Assembly: GCA_035651155.1 (NCBI GenBank)
Contig: DASRGG010000022.1
Span: 1 to 64,000 of the forward strand
Origin: CF-39 sp035651155
GTDB lineage: Bacteria > Chloroflexota > Limnocylindria > P2-11E
DNA length: 64,000 nucleotides
Direction: 5' to 3'
Part shown: in pieces, positions 32,822 to 41,087 of the stretch
Numbering within the stretch: the stretch's first letter is position 1
How the letters are laid out: every line of letters begins with the position of its first letter
The notes under the pieces: generated by a model
Database searches by the model: none
Told to the model about the DNA's origin: nothing
What the model saw: only the letters and a program-made list of their open reading frames with translations
Program-made: the position numbers and the translations under genes

Positions 32822-33827
32822 TCGAGAGCTGGCATTCGTCGATGCGATCCACGAGGCCCTGCAGGAAGAGATGCGCCGCGATCCATCCGTGTACCTCATC
32901 GCCGAGGACGTCACGGTGAAGCAGCTCGAGCGCGCGCGCCTCGGGCTCGCGGACGAGTTCGGCCGCGCGCGCGTCATCGATGCTCCGATCGCGGAGACGG
33001 CCATCCTCGCCACCGCGTTCGGCTCGGCCGTCACCGGCATGCGGCCGGTCGCGGAGATCGCGAGCATCAACTTCGTCACCGTGTGCGTCGATCCGATCGC
33101 CAATCACATCTCGAAGTACCGGTATGCGACCGGTCGTGGCGATCTCAGCCTCCCTATCGTGATCAGGACGCAGACCGGCAACGCCGGCGCCCTCGCGCAG
33201 GGCCCGCACCACGAGCAGTCGCTCGAGGCGTGGTTCACGCACATGCCCGGCCTCAAGGTCGTCATGCCGTCCGACGCGTACGACGCGAAGGGCCTGCTGA
33301 AGGCGGCGATCCGCGGCGACGATCCGGTCTTCTTCATCGAGCACCGTCTCCTTGCGTGGGAGAAGGGCGTCGTCCCGGAGGGCGACTACACCGTCCCCAT
33401 CGGCAAGGCCGCGGTGAAGCGCGAAGGCACCGACGTCACCGTCGTCGCCTGGTCGCGCGACGTGCGTCTCGCGCTGTCGGCGGCCGCGACGCTCGAGCGG
33501 CGCGGCGTCAGCGCCGAGGTCGTCGACCTCCGGACGCTCGTCCCGCTCGACGAGGCTGCCATCCTGCGCTCCGTCGAGAAGACCGGACGCCTCGTCATCG
33601 CGCACGAGGCCTGCAAGACCGGCGGCTTCGGCGGCGAGATCGCGGCGGTCGTCGCGGAGAAGGGCTTCCGCTCGCTCAAGGCGCCGATCAAGCGCGTGGC
33701 GTCGCTCGACTCTCCGATCCCGCAGAACCGCGGGCTCGCGAACGCGATCCTGATCCAGGAGGAAGACATCGTGAACGCGGCCCTCGAGGTCATTGGCGAG
33801 CCTGCGGTGAGCGGTCGGAGGAGCTAG
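32814..33827 (+). CDS. Thiamine diphosphate-dependent dehydrogenase E1 beta subunit
   Basis: A 337-aa E1 beta subunit of the pyruvate/2-oxoacid/acetoin dehydrogenase family. Typical blocks are FVDAIHEALQEEMRRDPSVY, RVIDAPIAETAI, the cation site around FVTVCVDPIANH, GNAGALAQGPHHEQSLEAWF with the conserved His pair, and the C-terminal transketolase-like domain (VTVVAWSRDVRLAL; VVDLRTLVPLD). GTG 32814 has GAGGGGG nearby and overlaps the alpha gene. It is followed by 3 bp and a cyclase-family gene, so all three share one mRNA. Confidence 0.9.
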   Translation: MPDRELAFVDAIHEALQEEMRRDPSVYLIAEDVTVKQLERARLGLADEFGRARVIDAPIAETAILATAFGSAVTGMRPVAEIASINFVTVCVDPIANHISKYRYATGRGDLSLPIVIRTQTGNAGALAQGPHHEQSLEAWFTHMPGLKVVMPSDAYDAKGLLKAAIRGDDPVFFIEHRLLAWEKGVVPEGDYTVPIGKAAVKREGTDVTVVAWSRDVRLALSAAATLERRGVSAEVVDLRTLVPLDEAAILRSVEKTGRLVIAHEACKTGGFGGEIAAVVAEKGFRSLKAPIKRVASLDSPIPQNRGLANAILIQEEDIVNAALEVIGEPAVSGRRS

Positions 33828-33830
33828 GAC

Positions 33831-34769
33831 GTGGCGGACCTCCCGAGCGAAGACGAGGTCCTCGGCTACGCGACGACGCTCTCGAACTGGGGCCGCTGGG
33901 GCGCCGAAGACGAGCGCGGCACGCTGAACCTCATCGGCGACGCCGAGCGAGCGTCCGCGCTCGCCCTCGCGCGCCGCGGTCGCGTGATCTCGCTCGCGTG
34001 GGACATCAGCGCGGATCCGCCGGGCAAGGACCAGAAGGCGCCGCCGCAGCGTTACATGCTCCGCACCGGCCAGGGCACGCAGGAGGGCGAGCATCCCGAG
34101 CGGCAGGTCGCGGCGGCCGAGTACCTCGGCTTCGTCTTCCACGGCCGTCGCATCACGCACCTCGACGCTCCCGCGCACCTGCACTGGAACGGCCGCATGT
34201 ACAACGGCCACCCGAGCTGGCTCGTCAACAGCGAGCACGGCGCGATGAAGAACTCGGTCACGGTCGCGCGCGACGGCATCGTCACGCGCGGCGTGCTCGT
34301 GGACGCGCCGCGCCACCGCAACGTGAAGTGGCTCGAGCCCGGAGAGCCGGTGCATCGCGCCGAGCTCGAGGCGATCCTCGCGGCGGAGAAGATCGAGGTC
34401 CGCAAGGGCGACGCGCTCTTCCTCCGCACCGGCTACGGGCGCTCGCGCATTGAGGAGGGGCCGAAGTGGGAGGGCAAGCAGTCCGGCTGGGGCGCCTCCT
34501 GCCTGCCCTTCTTCAGGGAGCGGGACGTCGCGGTGATCGGCTGCGACACCTCGGGCGAGACGCATCCGTCCGGCTACAAGGGCTTCCGCGGCCCGATCCA
34601 CGGCATCGGCATCGCGGCGATCGGGCTCTGGCTCGTCGACAACGCCAACCTCGAGCCGCTCGCGGCGACTTGTGCCGAGCTCGGCACCTGGGAGTTCGGC
34701 CTCGTGCTGGCGCCGCTGCCGTTCGCCGGCGCGACCGGCTCCGCGATGAATCCGCTCGCGCTCTTCTAA
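33831..34769 (+). CDS. Cyclase-family protein (kynurenine formamidase-like)
   Basis: A 312-aa enzyme of the cyclase/kynurenine formamidase superfamily, metal-dependent hydrolases that open or close amide or lactone bonds. The metal motif reads ITHLDAPAHLHWNGRMYNG, equivalent to the family H-x-GTH-x-D-x-PxH block. Also present are GDALFLRTGYGR and IGCDTSGETHPSGYKG. The start is GTG 33831, three bases after the E1 beta stop. It is longer than and distinct from the cyclase at 44143. The substrate is unknown. Confidence 0.85.
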   Translation: MADLPSEDEVLGYATTLSNWGRWGAEDERGTLNLIGDAERASALALARRGRVISLAWDISADPPGKDQKAPPQRYMLRTGQGTQEGEHPERQVAAAEYLGFVFHGRRITHLDAPAHLHWNGRMYNGHPSWLVNSEHGAMKNSVTVARDGIVTRGVLVDAPRHRNVKWLEPGEPVHRAELEAILAAEKIEVRKGDALFLRTGYGRSRIEEGPKWEGKQSGWGASCLPFFRERDVAVIGCDTSGETHPSGYKGFRGPIHGIGIAAIGLWLVDNANLEPLAATCAELGTWEFGLVLAPLPFAGATGSAMNPLALF

Positions 34770-34791
34770 CGCGGCGGCTCCGCGGTAGCGA

Positions 34792-35208
34792 TCAGTCGCG
34801 CTCGGGGTCGCGTCCGGTCGCGCGCGGGAGGAACGTGCCGTTCAGGTAGGGGATGAGGAGCTGCAGGCGCGGCTGCTCGAGCTCGTTGCTGTAGTGGCCC
34901 TTCCCGGTCGTGTTCTCCGAAACCATGATGTCGCCGGGCCGGAGCACGCGCTTGGCACCGTCGGTCGTCTCGACCTCCACGCTGCCCACGAGGTGGATGA
35001 CGAGCTGCGGCTTCGAGGTGTTGTGCAGGTCGTGCACCGGCGGCGCGCCGTCCCACAGGCGGAAGGTGATCCCCGACACGGGGATGTGCTCGGCCTTCGC
35101 GCCTTCGCCCGACGGCTCGAGCGCGTACTCGACCTCCTCCACGTGCGACTCGCCGTCGTCGCCGCTGAAAAGTCGCGTGAGCTGCAGCCCGTCCTTCCGG
35201 ATCTTCAC
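34792..35208 (-). CDS. Small cupin-like protein (paralogue of 26356-26772)
   Basis: A 138-aa cupin-like protein with LTRLFSGDDGESHVEEVEY, KPQLVIHLVGSVEVETTDGAKRVL, PGDIMVSENTTGKGHYSNEL and a short charged tail. AGGAGGGG is an excellent ribosome site just before GTG 35208. The gene starts inside the end of the MFS gene (ATGTGA), giving tight translational coupling. Its paralogue heads the operon under the operator at 26326, while this one ends the operon under the identical operator at 37680. A shared ligand-binding role in the pathway is likely. Confidence 0.78.
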   Translation of the reverse strand: MKIRKDGLQLTRLFSGDDGESHVEEVEYALEPSGEGAKAEHIPVSGITFRLWDGAPPVHDLHNTSKPQLVIHLVGSVEVETTDGAKRVLRPGDIMVSENTTGKGHYSNELEQPRLQLLIPYLNGTFLPRATGRDPERD

Positions 35209-36524
35209 ATGCCCCTCCTGGTGGTCCCGCCCGCCCTGGTGGCCTCGCCGCGAACGATAGCCGAGGCCGCGGCCTCCGTATCCGCGCGATCGCCGGCGGT
35301 GGCCGTGGCGGCGAGGACCTCGGGGACCTCCGCGCGTCGCGCGGGAGCCGGCCGCGTCAGCAGCAGCGACAGCGCGACCACGGCGCACACGACGCCGGGG
35401 ACGAGGAACGCGGCGCGCGGATCGGCGAAGTCGACGAGCCAGCCGCTGATCATGCCGCCCACCGGGCGGACGCCGACGAGCGCGACGCTGTAGAGCGCGA
35501 GGATGCGGCCGCTCATCACGTCCTCGGCCTCGAGCTGCAGGCGGCTCTGCGCCGCGATCTGGAACGCGGTCGCGCCGGCGCCGAGCATGCCGAGGCCGAC
35601 GAACGCGGCGGGGAGCACCGGCGCGAACGCGACGATCGCGAACGACACCGCGAGGAGCGCGTTCGCCCAGCGGAAGAACGATCCGCGGATCACGGTCAGG
35701 CGCATTCCCGCGACGCCGCCGGCGAAGGCGCCGAACCCCATGAGGCTCACGAGGAAGCCGTAGAGCCTGGCGTCGCCGGCGAAGGTCTTCTGCGCGTAGA
35801 CGGGGAGGATGACGTCCCAGGTGTTCAGCACGAAGACGCCGAGGACGGTGACCATGATCAGCGTCCTGCGGATGCGGCGGTTGCGCCACGCGTACCGGAA
35901 GCCCTCGATCACCTGGCCGGGCCCGGCCTCGACCCGCGGCACGAAGCGCAGCAGGCGCCGGTCCATGAGCAGGAGGGAGACGATCACCGCGACGTAGCTC
36001 GTGGCGTTGAGCGCGAAGCACCACGCCGCGCCGAGCGTGACGAGCACCAGGCCCGCGAGCGCCGGGCCGATGAACCGCGCGACGGTGTGCATCGTCGAGT
36101 TGATGCTGATGGCGTTGGTGAGCTCCGCGTCCGGGACGAGGTCGCGCACGACGCTGCGCCTTAGTGGGTTGTCGATCGCGAGGGTGATGCCGCGCACCAG
36201 CACCGTGCCGTACAGCAGCGCGAGGCTCGGCGACGCGGAGAACGCGCTGATCGCGAGCGCGCCGACGGACACGATGTACACGGACTGCGTGACCATGAGG
36301 AGCTTCAGGTGGTCGTATCGGTCGGTGAGCAGGCCGGCGTGGACCCCGAAGAGCAGCAGCGGGCCGAAGCGCACCGCCGTGTACACGCCGACCGCGGTGC
36401 CGCTGCCGGTGAGCTGAAGGATGAGCCAGATCTCCGCCGTCTGCTGGAACCAGTTGCCCGTCTGCGAGATCGCCTGACCGATGAGGTACAGGCGGAAGTT
36501 GCGATTGCGGAGGGCGCGGATCAG
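35205..36524 (-). CDS. MFS transporter (Bcr/enterobactin-exporter EntS-like) with apparent CTG start
   Basis: A membrane transporter of about 439 aa with roughly 11-12 hydrophobic segments. It begins LIRALRNRNFRLYLIGQAISQTGNWFQQ, the family opening for MFS_3/EntS-like exporters; the loop LTDRYDHLKLL is the MFS motif A region. No ATG, GTG or TTG lies upstream of the conserved start in this frame. CTG at 36524 overlaps the TGA of the NHL gene in a CTGA, mirroring the ATGA and GTGA junctions elsewhere here. It may export a toxic intermediate or take up substrate. Confidence 0.85.
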   Translation of the reverse strand: MIRALRNRNFRLYLIGQAISQTGNWFQQTAEIWLILQLTGSGTAVGVYTAVRFGPLLLFGVHAGLLTDRYDHLKLLMVTQSVYIVSVGALAISAFSASPSLALLYGTVLVRGITLAIDNPLRRSVVRDLVPDAELTNAISINSTMHTVARFIGPALAGLVLVTLGAAWCFALNATSYVAVIVSLLLMDRRLLRFVPRVEAGPGQVIEGFRYAWRNRRIRRTLIMVTVLGVFVLNTWDVILPVYAQKTFAGDARLYGFLVSLMGFGAFAGGVAGMRLTVIRGSFFRWANALLAVSFAIVAFAPVLPAAFVGLGMLGAGATAFQIAAQSRLQLEAEDVMSGRILALYSVALVGVRPVGGMISGWLVDFADPRAAFLVPGVVCAVVALSLLLTRPAPARRAEVPEVLAATATAGDRADTEAAASAIVRGEATRAGGTTRRGM

Positions 36525-37690
36525 GGCGCGAGCCTTCCGACGAGCTGCGGATCGTCGGCCTCGGCGTCGGCCATCGGACGCAGTTTCTGGACGCGTCCCG
36601 AGTAGTCCTCGGCCACGTAGAGATTCCCGTCGCGATCGGTGTCGAAGTAGTGCGGACCCCAGAGCGCGCCCGGCGCGATCCCGAACGTGCCCCAGGTGGC
36701 GGCGCGCACGAGCCGTCCCTCCATGTCGTACTTGAGGAACTTGTGCGCGAAGCCGTTGCCGGCCCACAGGTAGCGGCCGTCGGCGGTGAAGCGGATCGCG
36801 TAGACGCCCTGGAAGCCGCCCCACTCGTCGACGAACGTGCCGTCCGGCTCGAGGATCTGGATGCGCTGGTTCACGCGGTCGTTCACGAACAGACGGTGCG
36901 TGCGCGGGTGGACCTGCACGTCGTGGATGCCGTCGAACTCGAGCGGCCCGCGCCCCTGGCCGCCGATCGCCGAGACGAAGCGGCCGTCGTGCGTGAAGCG
37001 CATGAGGTGGTGGAGGTGCGCGACCACGATGTCGCCGTCGGGCAGGAACGCGACGTCCTGCGCGTACACGAAGGGGTGGTACTCCTCGGGCACGTTCCGC
37101 GCATCGAGCTTCATCACGAGCTCGCTCCCGTCGCTCGTGAACTTGAAAACGCCGGTGTTGCCGAGCCCGACGATCCACACATGGCGCGCCGGGTCGTTCG
37201 GATCGACGCGGACGCGGTTCACGTGCCCGGACTTGGGCGTCCGCCCGTGCCGCACGTCCTCCTCGTGCAGCGCGTCGAGCCAGCGGTCCCACGAGCCCAC
37301 GATCCGTCCGGCGCGGTCGTACACGACGATCTCGTGGCAGTGGCGGTGCGCCGGCAGCCGCTTCGCGTTCACCTCGGTGAAGCGCAGGTCGCGGAAGGTG
37401 TCGACGCCCCACACGTTCGGGTTCCCGTGCTCGGGCACCTCGCCGCCGTACACGGCGATGACCCGATCGGGAGAGAGCGCGATGACGCCGCGGCCCGAGC
37501 CGGTCCGCCACTCGCCGGGGTGCGCGGGCACGGGCCACCCGAGCACCGGCTCGTACGGGCCGCTGATGTTCATGCCGCCGCGCCCGTCGACCGGCGCGAC
37601 GCCGTGGTAGCGGCTCGCGTGGATGGGGTCGGTCTCGCCGGCGGCGCGCAGCCGCGGGTCGCGCACGGCGGAGCCGATCGGAACGCTCAT
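36521..37690 (-). CDS. NHL/beta-propeller repeat protein (paralogue of 7622-8803)
   Basis: A 389-aa NHL-type beta-propeller with blocks HVWIVGLGNTGVFKFTSDG, LFVNDRVNQRIQILEPDG, YLWAGNGFAHKFLKYD and LYVAEDYSGRVQKLRP. It matches the 7622 protein from GPYEPVLGWP to the C-terminus. ATG 37690 lies inside the operator palindrome and 11 bases after a TAAACT -10, so the mRNA may be leaderless; GTG 37666 is an alternative start. It is the first gene of an NHL-MFS-cupin operon. The enzymatic activity is unknown, possibly a lyase or lactonase as in related propellers. Confidence 0.77.
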   Translation of the reverse strand: MSVPIGSAVRDPRLRAAGETDPIHASRYHGVAPVDGRGGMNISGPYEPVLGWPVPAHPGEWRTGSGRGVIALSPDRVIAVYGGEVPEHGNPNVWGVDTFRDLRFTEVNAKRLPAHRHCHEIVVYDRAGRIVGSWDRWLDALHEEDVRHGRTPKSGHVNRVRVDPNDPARHVWIVGLGNTGVFKFTSDGSELVMKLDARNVPEEYHPFVYAQDVAFLPDGDIVVAHLHHLMRFTHDGRFVSAIGGQGRGPLEFDGIHDVQVHPRTHRLFVNDRVNQRIQILEPDGTFVDEWGGFQGVYAIRFTADGRYLWAGNGFAHKFLKYDMEGRLVRAATWGTFGIAPGALWGPHYFDTDRDGNLYVAEDYSGRVQKLRPMADAEADDPQLVGRLAP

Positions 37691-37706
37691 TCCAGTCCGC
37701 AGTTTA
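37680..37706 (-). promoter_or_regulatory. Operator GGAACGCTCATTCC with -10 TAAACT, overlapping the NHL start codon
   Basis: The palindrome spans 37680-37693 and contains the ATG at 37690-37688 on the minus strand. TAAACT on the minus strand is at 37706-37701, seven bases upstream of the palindrome. No convincing -35 is visible. The 14-mer is identical to those at 26326, 30382 and 31722. Confidence 0.68.
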
Positions 37707-37738
37707 GGCGGACCGCGCCGGCGGCGAGACGCGCGATG

Positions 37739-39823
37739 TCAGGCGCGCATGAGCCGCTCGCGCGTGAGCGGCAGGTCGCGCAGGCGCACGCCGCTCGCGC
37801 GATAGAGCGCGTTGCCGATCGCGCCGGACACCGGGCCCGCGAACGCCTCGCCCGTCCCGAGCGGTGGCTGGTCGGGCCGATCGATGAGCGCCACCTCGAC
37901 CTCCGGCACCTCGCTGAAGCGCAGCACCGGGTAGCCGTCCCACCCGAGCGACGTGACGCGCTCGCCGTCGTGGCGCACGTACTCCTTCAACGTCCAGCTC
38001 GTCGCCTGCACGATCTCGCCCTCGGCCTGGTTCACGACGCCGTCGGGGCTCACGGCCATGCCCGCGTCGATCGCGGCCCACACCCGGCTGACCCGGATGT
38101 CGCGATCGAGCTCGACCTCGGCCACGACCGCGAAGTACGCCGCGAGGTTCTTGTACCGCGCGAACGCGATGCCGCGGCCGCGGGTGCCGTCGCCCGTCTC
38201 GTCGTCGCGCCAGCCGGAGCGCTCGGCGACGGTCTCGAGGACCGCGCGCGCGCGCGGATCGTCGAGGTGCGCGAGGCGGAAGGCGAGCGGACCCTTCCCG
38301 GCGGCCTCCGCGAGCTCATCCATGAACGACTCGATGGCGAAGACGTTGGCGTGCGCGCCGAGCGATCGCAGCGCCGAGGTGCGCACCGGCGAGATCGCGA
38401 TGTAGTGGTCGATGACGCGCTGGTTCGGGAAGGTGTACGCGGGGGCGGCGTTGCGCAGCTCGCCGCTCGCGAGATCCTTGGCGCGCGGTGAGACGCTCGG
38501 ATGGAGTGGCTTCGCGAGATGGCGCGCGGCGAGGAGGCTCGCGGCGTCGGCCGCGCGTGCGCGGCCGGGACGGTTGCCGTGTCCGTGTCCCCAGATCTCG
38601 TGCGTCCAGTCGACGATGCGGCCCGCGCCGTCGAGCGCGGCGGAGATGCGGACGACCGCGCCCGTCCCGTACGGCTCCCACGCGAACTCGTCGTCGCGCA
38701 TCCACTGCACGCGCACCGGCCTGCCGGGCACGGCGCGCGCGAGGAGCGCCGCGTCGAGCGCGACGTCGTCCGCGGCGTTGTGGCCGTAGCAGCCCGCACC
38801 CTCCATGTGGGTGACGCCGATCGCGTCCTCCGCCACGCCCAGCACCTTCGCGAGCTCGAAGCGCAGCGGGTACACGCCCTGCGAATGCGTCCACACCGTG
38901 AAGCGGCCGTCCGCGAAGCGCGCCACCGCGCACGACGGCGCGATCGCGCCGTGCGCGATGAACGGCCGCGTGTACCGCGACGAGAAGGTGCGCCCGCCGC
39001 GCGCGAGCGCGGCGGGCTCGTGCTTCTCCGCGTGCACCGCGTCCTCGGTCTTGGCGTTCACGAGCTCGAGCGGATCCTCCGGGCGCGTGGGTGCGCCTTC
39101 CCAGACCGCGAGGCGGCGCGCGCGCGCGAGCGCGCGGACGGCCTGGAACTCGCCCTCCGCGACGACGCCGAGGAACGACCCGTCGCGCACGACCGCGACG
39201 ACGCCGGGCAGCGCGCGCAGCTCCGTCTCGTCGACCGAGACGAGGCGCTGCGCCTGACTCGACGGACGCACGACGCGTCCGTGGAGCATCCCCGGCAGCG
39301 CGAGGTCCTGCACGTACGAGGGCCGGCCCGCGATCTTCGACGCGAGGTCGACGCGTGCGACGCGCGTGCCGATGACGCGCCGCGACGCCGGCGCCTTCGG
39401 CGTCCCGCGCGTCGCGTCGGACCCGTAGAAGGCGTCGTCGACGAGCTCGGCGTACGCGACCGAGCCGCCCGTCGGCGCGCGCACGACCCCCTCGGCGAGG
39501 GTGAGCCTTCCGGCATCCGCGCGCAGGCGCGCCGCGGCGCGCTCGAGCAAGAGCGCGCGCGCCGAAGCGGCGCTGCGGCGGAGCGCCTCGCCGCTCTCGC
39601 TCACGGACCTGCTCCCGGAGGTGACGCCCTCGTCCGGGCTCGTCGTCGTGTCGGGCGACTCGACGCGGACCCGCGCGACCGGGACGTCGAGCTCGTCGGC
39701 GACGATCTGCGCGAGCGCGGTGGTGATGCCTTGCCCGATCTCGGCCTTCCCGCTGAAGACGCGGACCGTTCCGTCGCGCTCGATGCGCAGGCGCTGGCCG
39801 ATCGGCTCGCCCGTCCCGCTCAT
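37739..39823 (-). CDS. Xanthine dehydrogenase-family molybdopterin-binding subunit (isoquinoline 1-oxidoreductase IorB-like)
   Basis: A 694-aa molybdenum hydroxylase large subunit. It opens with GQRLRIERDGTVRVFSGKAEIGQGI, the pattern of the isoquinoline-oxidoreductase/nicotinate-dehydrogenase B group, in which the hammerhead domain follows a first cofactor-binding part. Cofactor segments include VTHMEGAGCYGHNAADDVA and TSALRSLGAHANVFAIESFMDE. The C-terminal GTGEAFAGPVSGAIGNAL holds the catalytic Glu. An ATGA overlap couples it to the 2Fe-2S subunit gene upstream. There is no FAD subunit, as in IorAB-type enzymes, so electrons probably pass to a cytochrome or membrane acceptor. Substrate: an N-heterocycle or aldehyde, by family. 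Confidence 0.88.
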   Translation of the reverse strand: MSGTGEPIGQRLRIERDGTVRVFSGKAEIGQGITTALAQIVADELDVPVARVRVESPDTTTSPDEGVTSGSRSVSESGEALRRSAASARALLLERAAARLRADAGRLTLAEGVVRAPTGGSVAYAELVDDAFYGSDATRGTPKAPASRRVIGTRVARVDLASKIAGRPSYVQDLALPGMLHGRVVRPSSQAQRLVSVDETELRALPGVVAVVRDGSFLGVVAEGEFQAVRALARARRLAVWEGAPTRPEDPLELVNAKTEDAVHAEKHEPAALARGGRTFSSRYTRPFIAHGAIAPSCAVARFADGRFTVWTHSQGVYPLRFELAKVLGVAEDAIGVTHMEGAGCYGHNAADDVALDAALLARAVPGRPVRVQWMRDDEFAWEPYGTGAVVRISAALDGAGRIVDWTHEIWGHGHGNRPGRARAADAASLLAARHLAKPLHPSVSPRAKDLASGELRNAAPAYTFPNQRVIDHYIAISPVRTSALRSLGAHANVFAIESFMDELAEAAGKGPLAFRLAHLDDPRARAVLETVAERSGWRDDETGDGTRGRGIAFARYKNLAAYFAVVAEVELDRDIRVSRVWAAIDAGMAVSPDGVVNQAEGEIVQATSWTLKEYVRHDGERVTSLGWDGYPVLRFSEVPEVEVALIDRPDQPPLGTGEAFAGPVSGAIGNALYRASGVRLRDLPLTRERLMRA

Positions 39824-40266
39824 GCGCCGGCGCCCGCGACGCGCCGCACCGCGCGCAGGATCCGCGGATGCGAGCCGCAGCGGCAGATGTTGCCGTCGAG
39901 CGCGCTCCGGATCTCGGCGTCGCTCGGCCGCGGCTTCGCGTCGAGCAGCGCCTTCGCCGACATGACGATCCCGCTGAGGCAGTAGCCGCACTGCCCCGCC
40001 TGCTCCTCGAGCAGCGCGCGCTGCACCGGATGCGCGCCGCCGAGCGCCTCGATCGTCGTCACCGGCCCGTCGACCGCGCCCGCCGGGACGTCGCACGAGC
40101 GCACCGCGCGGCCGTCGACGATGACCACGCACGCGCCGCAGAGACCGGTGCCGCATCCGAACCGCGTGCCCACGAGACCGAGCTCGTTGCGCAGGACGTA
40201 GAGGAGCGGCGTCTCCGGGTCGACATCGAGCGTGCGCTCGATGCCGTTCACGGTGACCGTGACCAT
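39820..40266 (-). CDS. (2Fe-2S)-binding subunit of a molybdenum hydroxylase (IorA-like)
   Basis: A 148-aa iron-sulfur protein. The plant-ferredoxin-type cluster motif is FGCGTGLCGACVV with the fourth Cys in VRSCDVP. The second, alpha-helical cluster motif is CGYCLSG and later GNICRCGSH. Both clusters are thus intact. ATG 40266 begins the conserved MVTVTVNGIERTL strand. It feeds electrons from the molybdenum subunit encoded next in the operon. The upstream 30 bp run into a duplicated racemase-gene fragment at 40296. Confidence 0.92.
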   Translation of the reverse strand: MVTVTVNGIERTLDVDPETPLLYVLRNELGLVGTRFGCGTGLCGACVVIVDGRAVRSCDVPAGAVDGPVTTIEALGGAHPVQRALLEEQAGQCGYCLSGIVMSAKALLDAKPRPSDAEIRSALDGNICRCGSHPRILRAVRRVAGAGA

Positions 40267-40295
40267 CCGTGCCCAACAGTAGCGCGCTCGCGGCC

Positions 40296-40356
40296 GGTAG
40301 CTCCGGCATGGGGTGCCGATCGAATGGACAGGCTCCGTGTGCTCTACCAGTCGTTC
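40296..40356 (+). repeat. 61-bp direct repeat, left copy (matches 43191-43251)
   Basis: GGTAG onward to CAGTCGTTC matches 43191-43251 with only four mismatches. It includes the same stop codon, spacer and first 11 codons (MDRLRVLYQSF) of the racemase-fold gene at 43219. The two copies bound the hipBA segment. Confidence 0.9.
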
Positions 40357-40395
40357 CAAGATCCCGCGCTCTACGAGTCGCGCCAGATCCTCACC
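40314..40395 (+). pseudogene. Internally deleted copy of the racemase-fold gene at 43219
   Basis: The fragment keeps codons 1-11 of the 43219 gene (MDRLRVLYQSF) and joins them directly to codons 85-97 (QDPALYESRQILT), with one amino-acid change in that second stretch. Codons 12-84, exactly 219 bp, are deleted in frame; both break points share TC. At about 40396 similarity stops and a different remnant begins. The fragment cannot encode a functional protein. It records a duplication of the gene and its upstream spacer. Confidence 0.85.
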
Positions 40396-40397
40396 GC

Positions 40398-41081
40398 CGC
40401 TCCTATCGCGCGCGCTCGCGCTCCCGGCGTTCTCGGTCGCGCTCCTCGGGGCCGCGCTTCCTCGCGCTCGTCTTCACGTTCGCGCTCCTCCAGGGCCTCG
40501 CGCGCTTCGTGTGGATGGGAGCGCGCTCATCGCGCAGGCGGCGAGCCGGCTCGCGATCGGCGTCGGCCTCGTCGCGCTCGGCCTCGGCGCTCGCGGGGCG
40601 TTCACCGGAGCGGCCGCCGCGACGCTCTGGCGTGGTGCTCCTCGCGTACGCGGCGCTCACGAACATCGACGCGGTCCTCGCGCGCTCGCTCCTGCCCGCC
40701 GACGGGGCGGCGCGCTCGCCGGCGCCATCGCGATGGGGAAGATCGTCCGCTTCGCGCCGATCGCCCTCCGCTTCGTCCTCGTGACGAGCGGCGTCGTCGC
40801 GCTCGCGTCCGTCGCCGCACCGCGCGTATCGTCCCGCTCTACGGGATCGCCGCGCCTGCGAACGCGCTCCTCGACCTCTGGATCGCGTACTTCATCGGCA
40901 GGGCGAGATGCGCGTCGGCCTGCTGCTCGCGATCGGCGTCGCGATCGAGGTCGCGCTCCTCTCCACGACCGTGACCGATCCCGTCGCCATGGCCCGCGCA
41001 GTCCTTGGCGTCGCGGTCGCGACGCGGGCCGCCGCGGTGGGTGCGTTCGCGCTGACGCGCGGGCGCAAGCCCGGTCCCTGA
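40398..41081 (+). pseudogene. Decayed polysaccharide/oligosaccharide flippase (MATE/Wzx-like) C-terminal half
   Basis: Protein-like stretches of one membrane protein appear in successive frames. First ALIAQAASRLAIGVGLVALGLG and GAFTGAAAATL; then YAALTNIDAVLARSLLPADGAA; then GALAGAIAMGKIVRFAPIALRFVL; then RIVPLYGIAAPANALLDLW; and finally a frame ending VGAFALTRGRKPGP at TGA 41079-41081. The NID-LAR and MGKIV-FAP blocks are typical of Wzx/flippase proteins. At least three frame changes and no N-terminal half mark it as a pseudogene. This fills most of the gap between the 2Fe-2S gene and hipA. Confidence 0.7.
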
Positions 41082-41087
41082 CCGCGA

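Noticed and set aside
31847..34769. Complete 2-oxoacid dehydrogenase complex
   Set aside because: Only E1 alpha and beta are present; no lipoyl E2 or FAD-dependent E3 gene is in the window.
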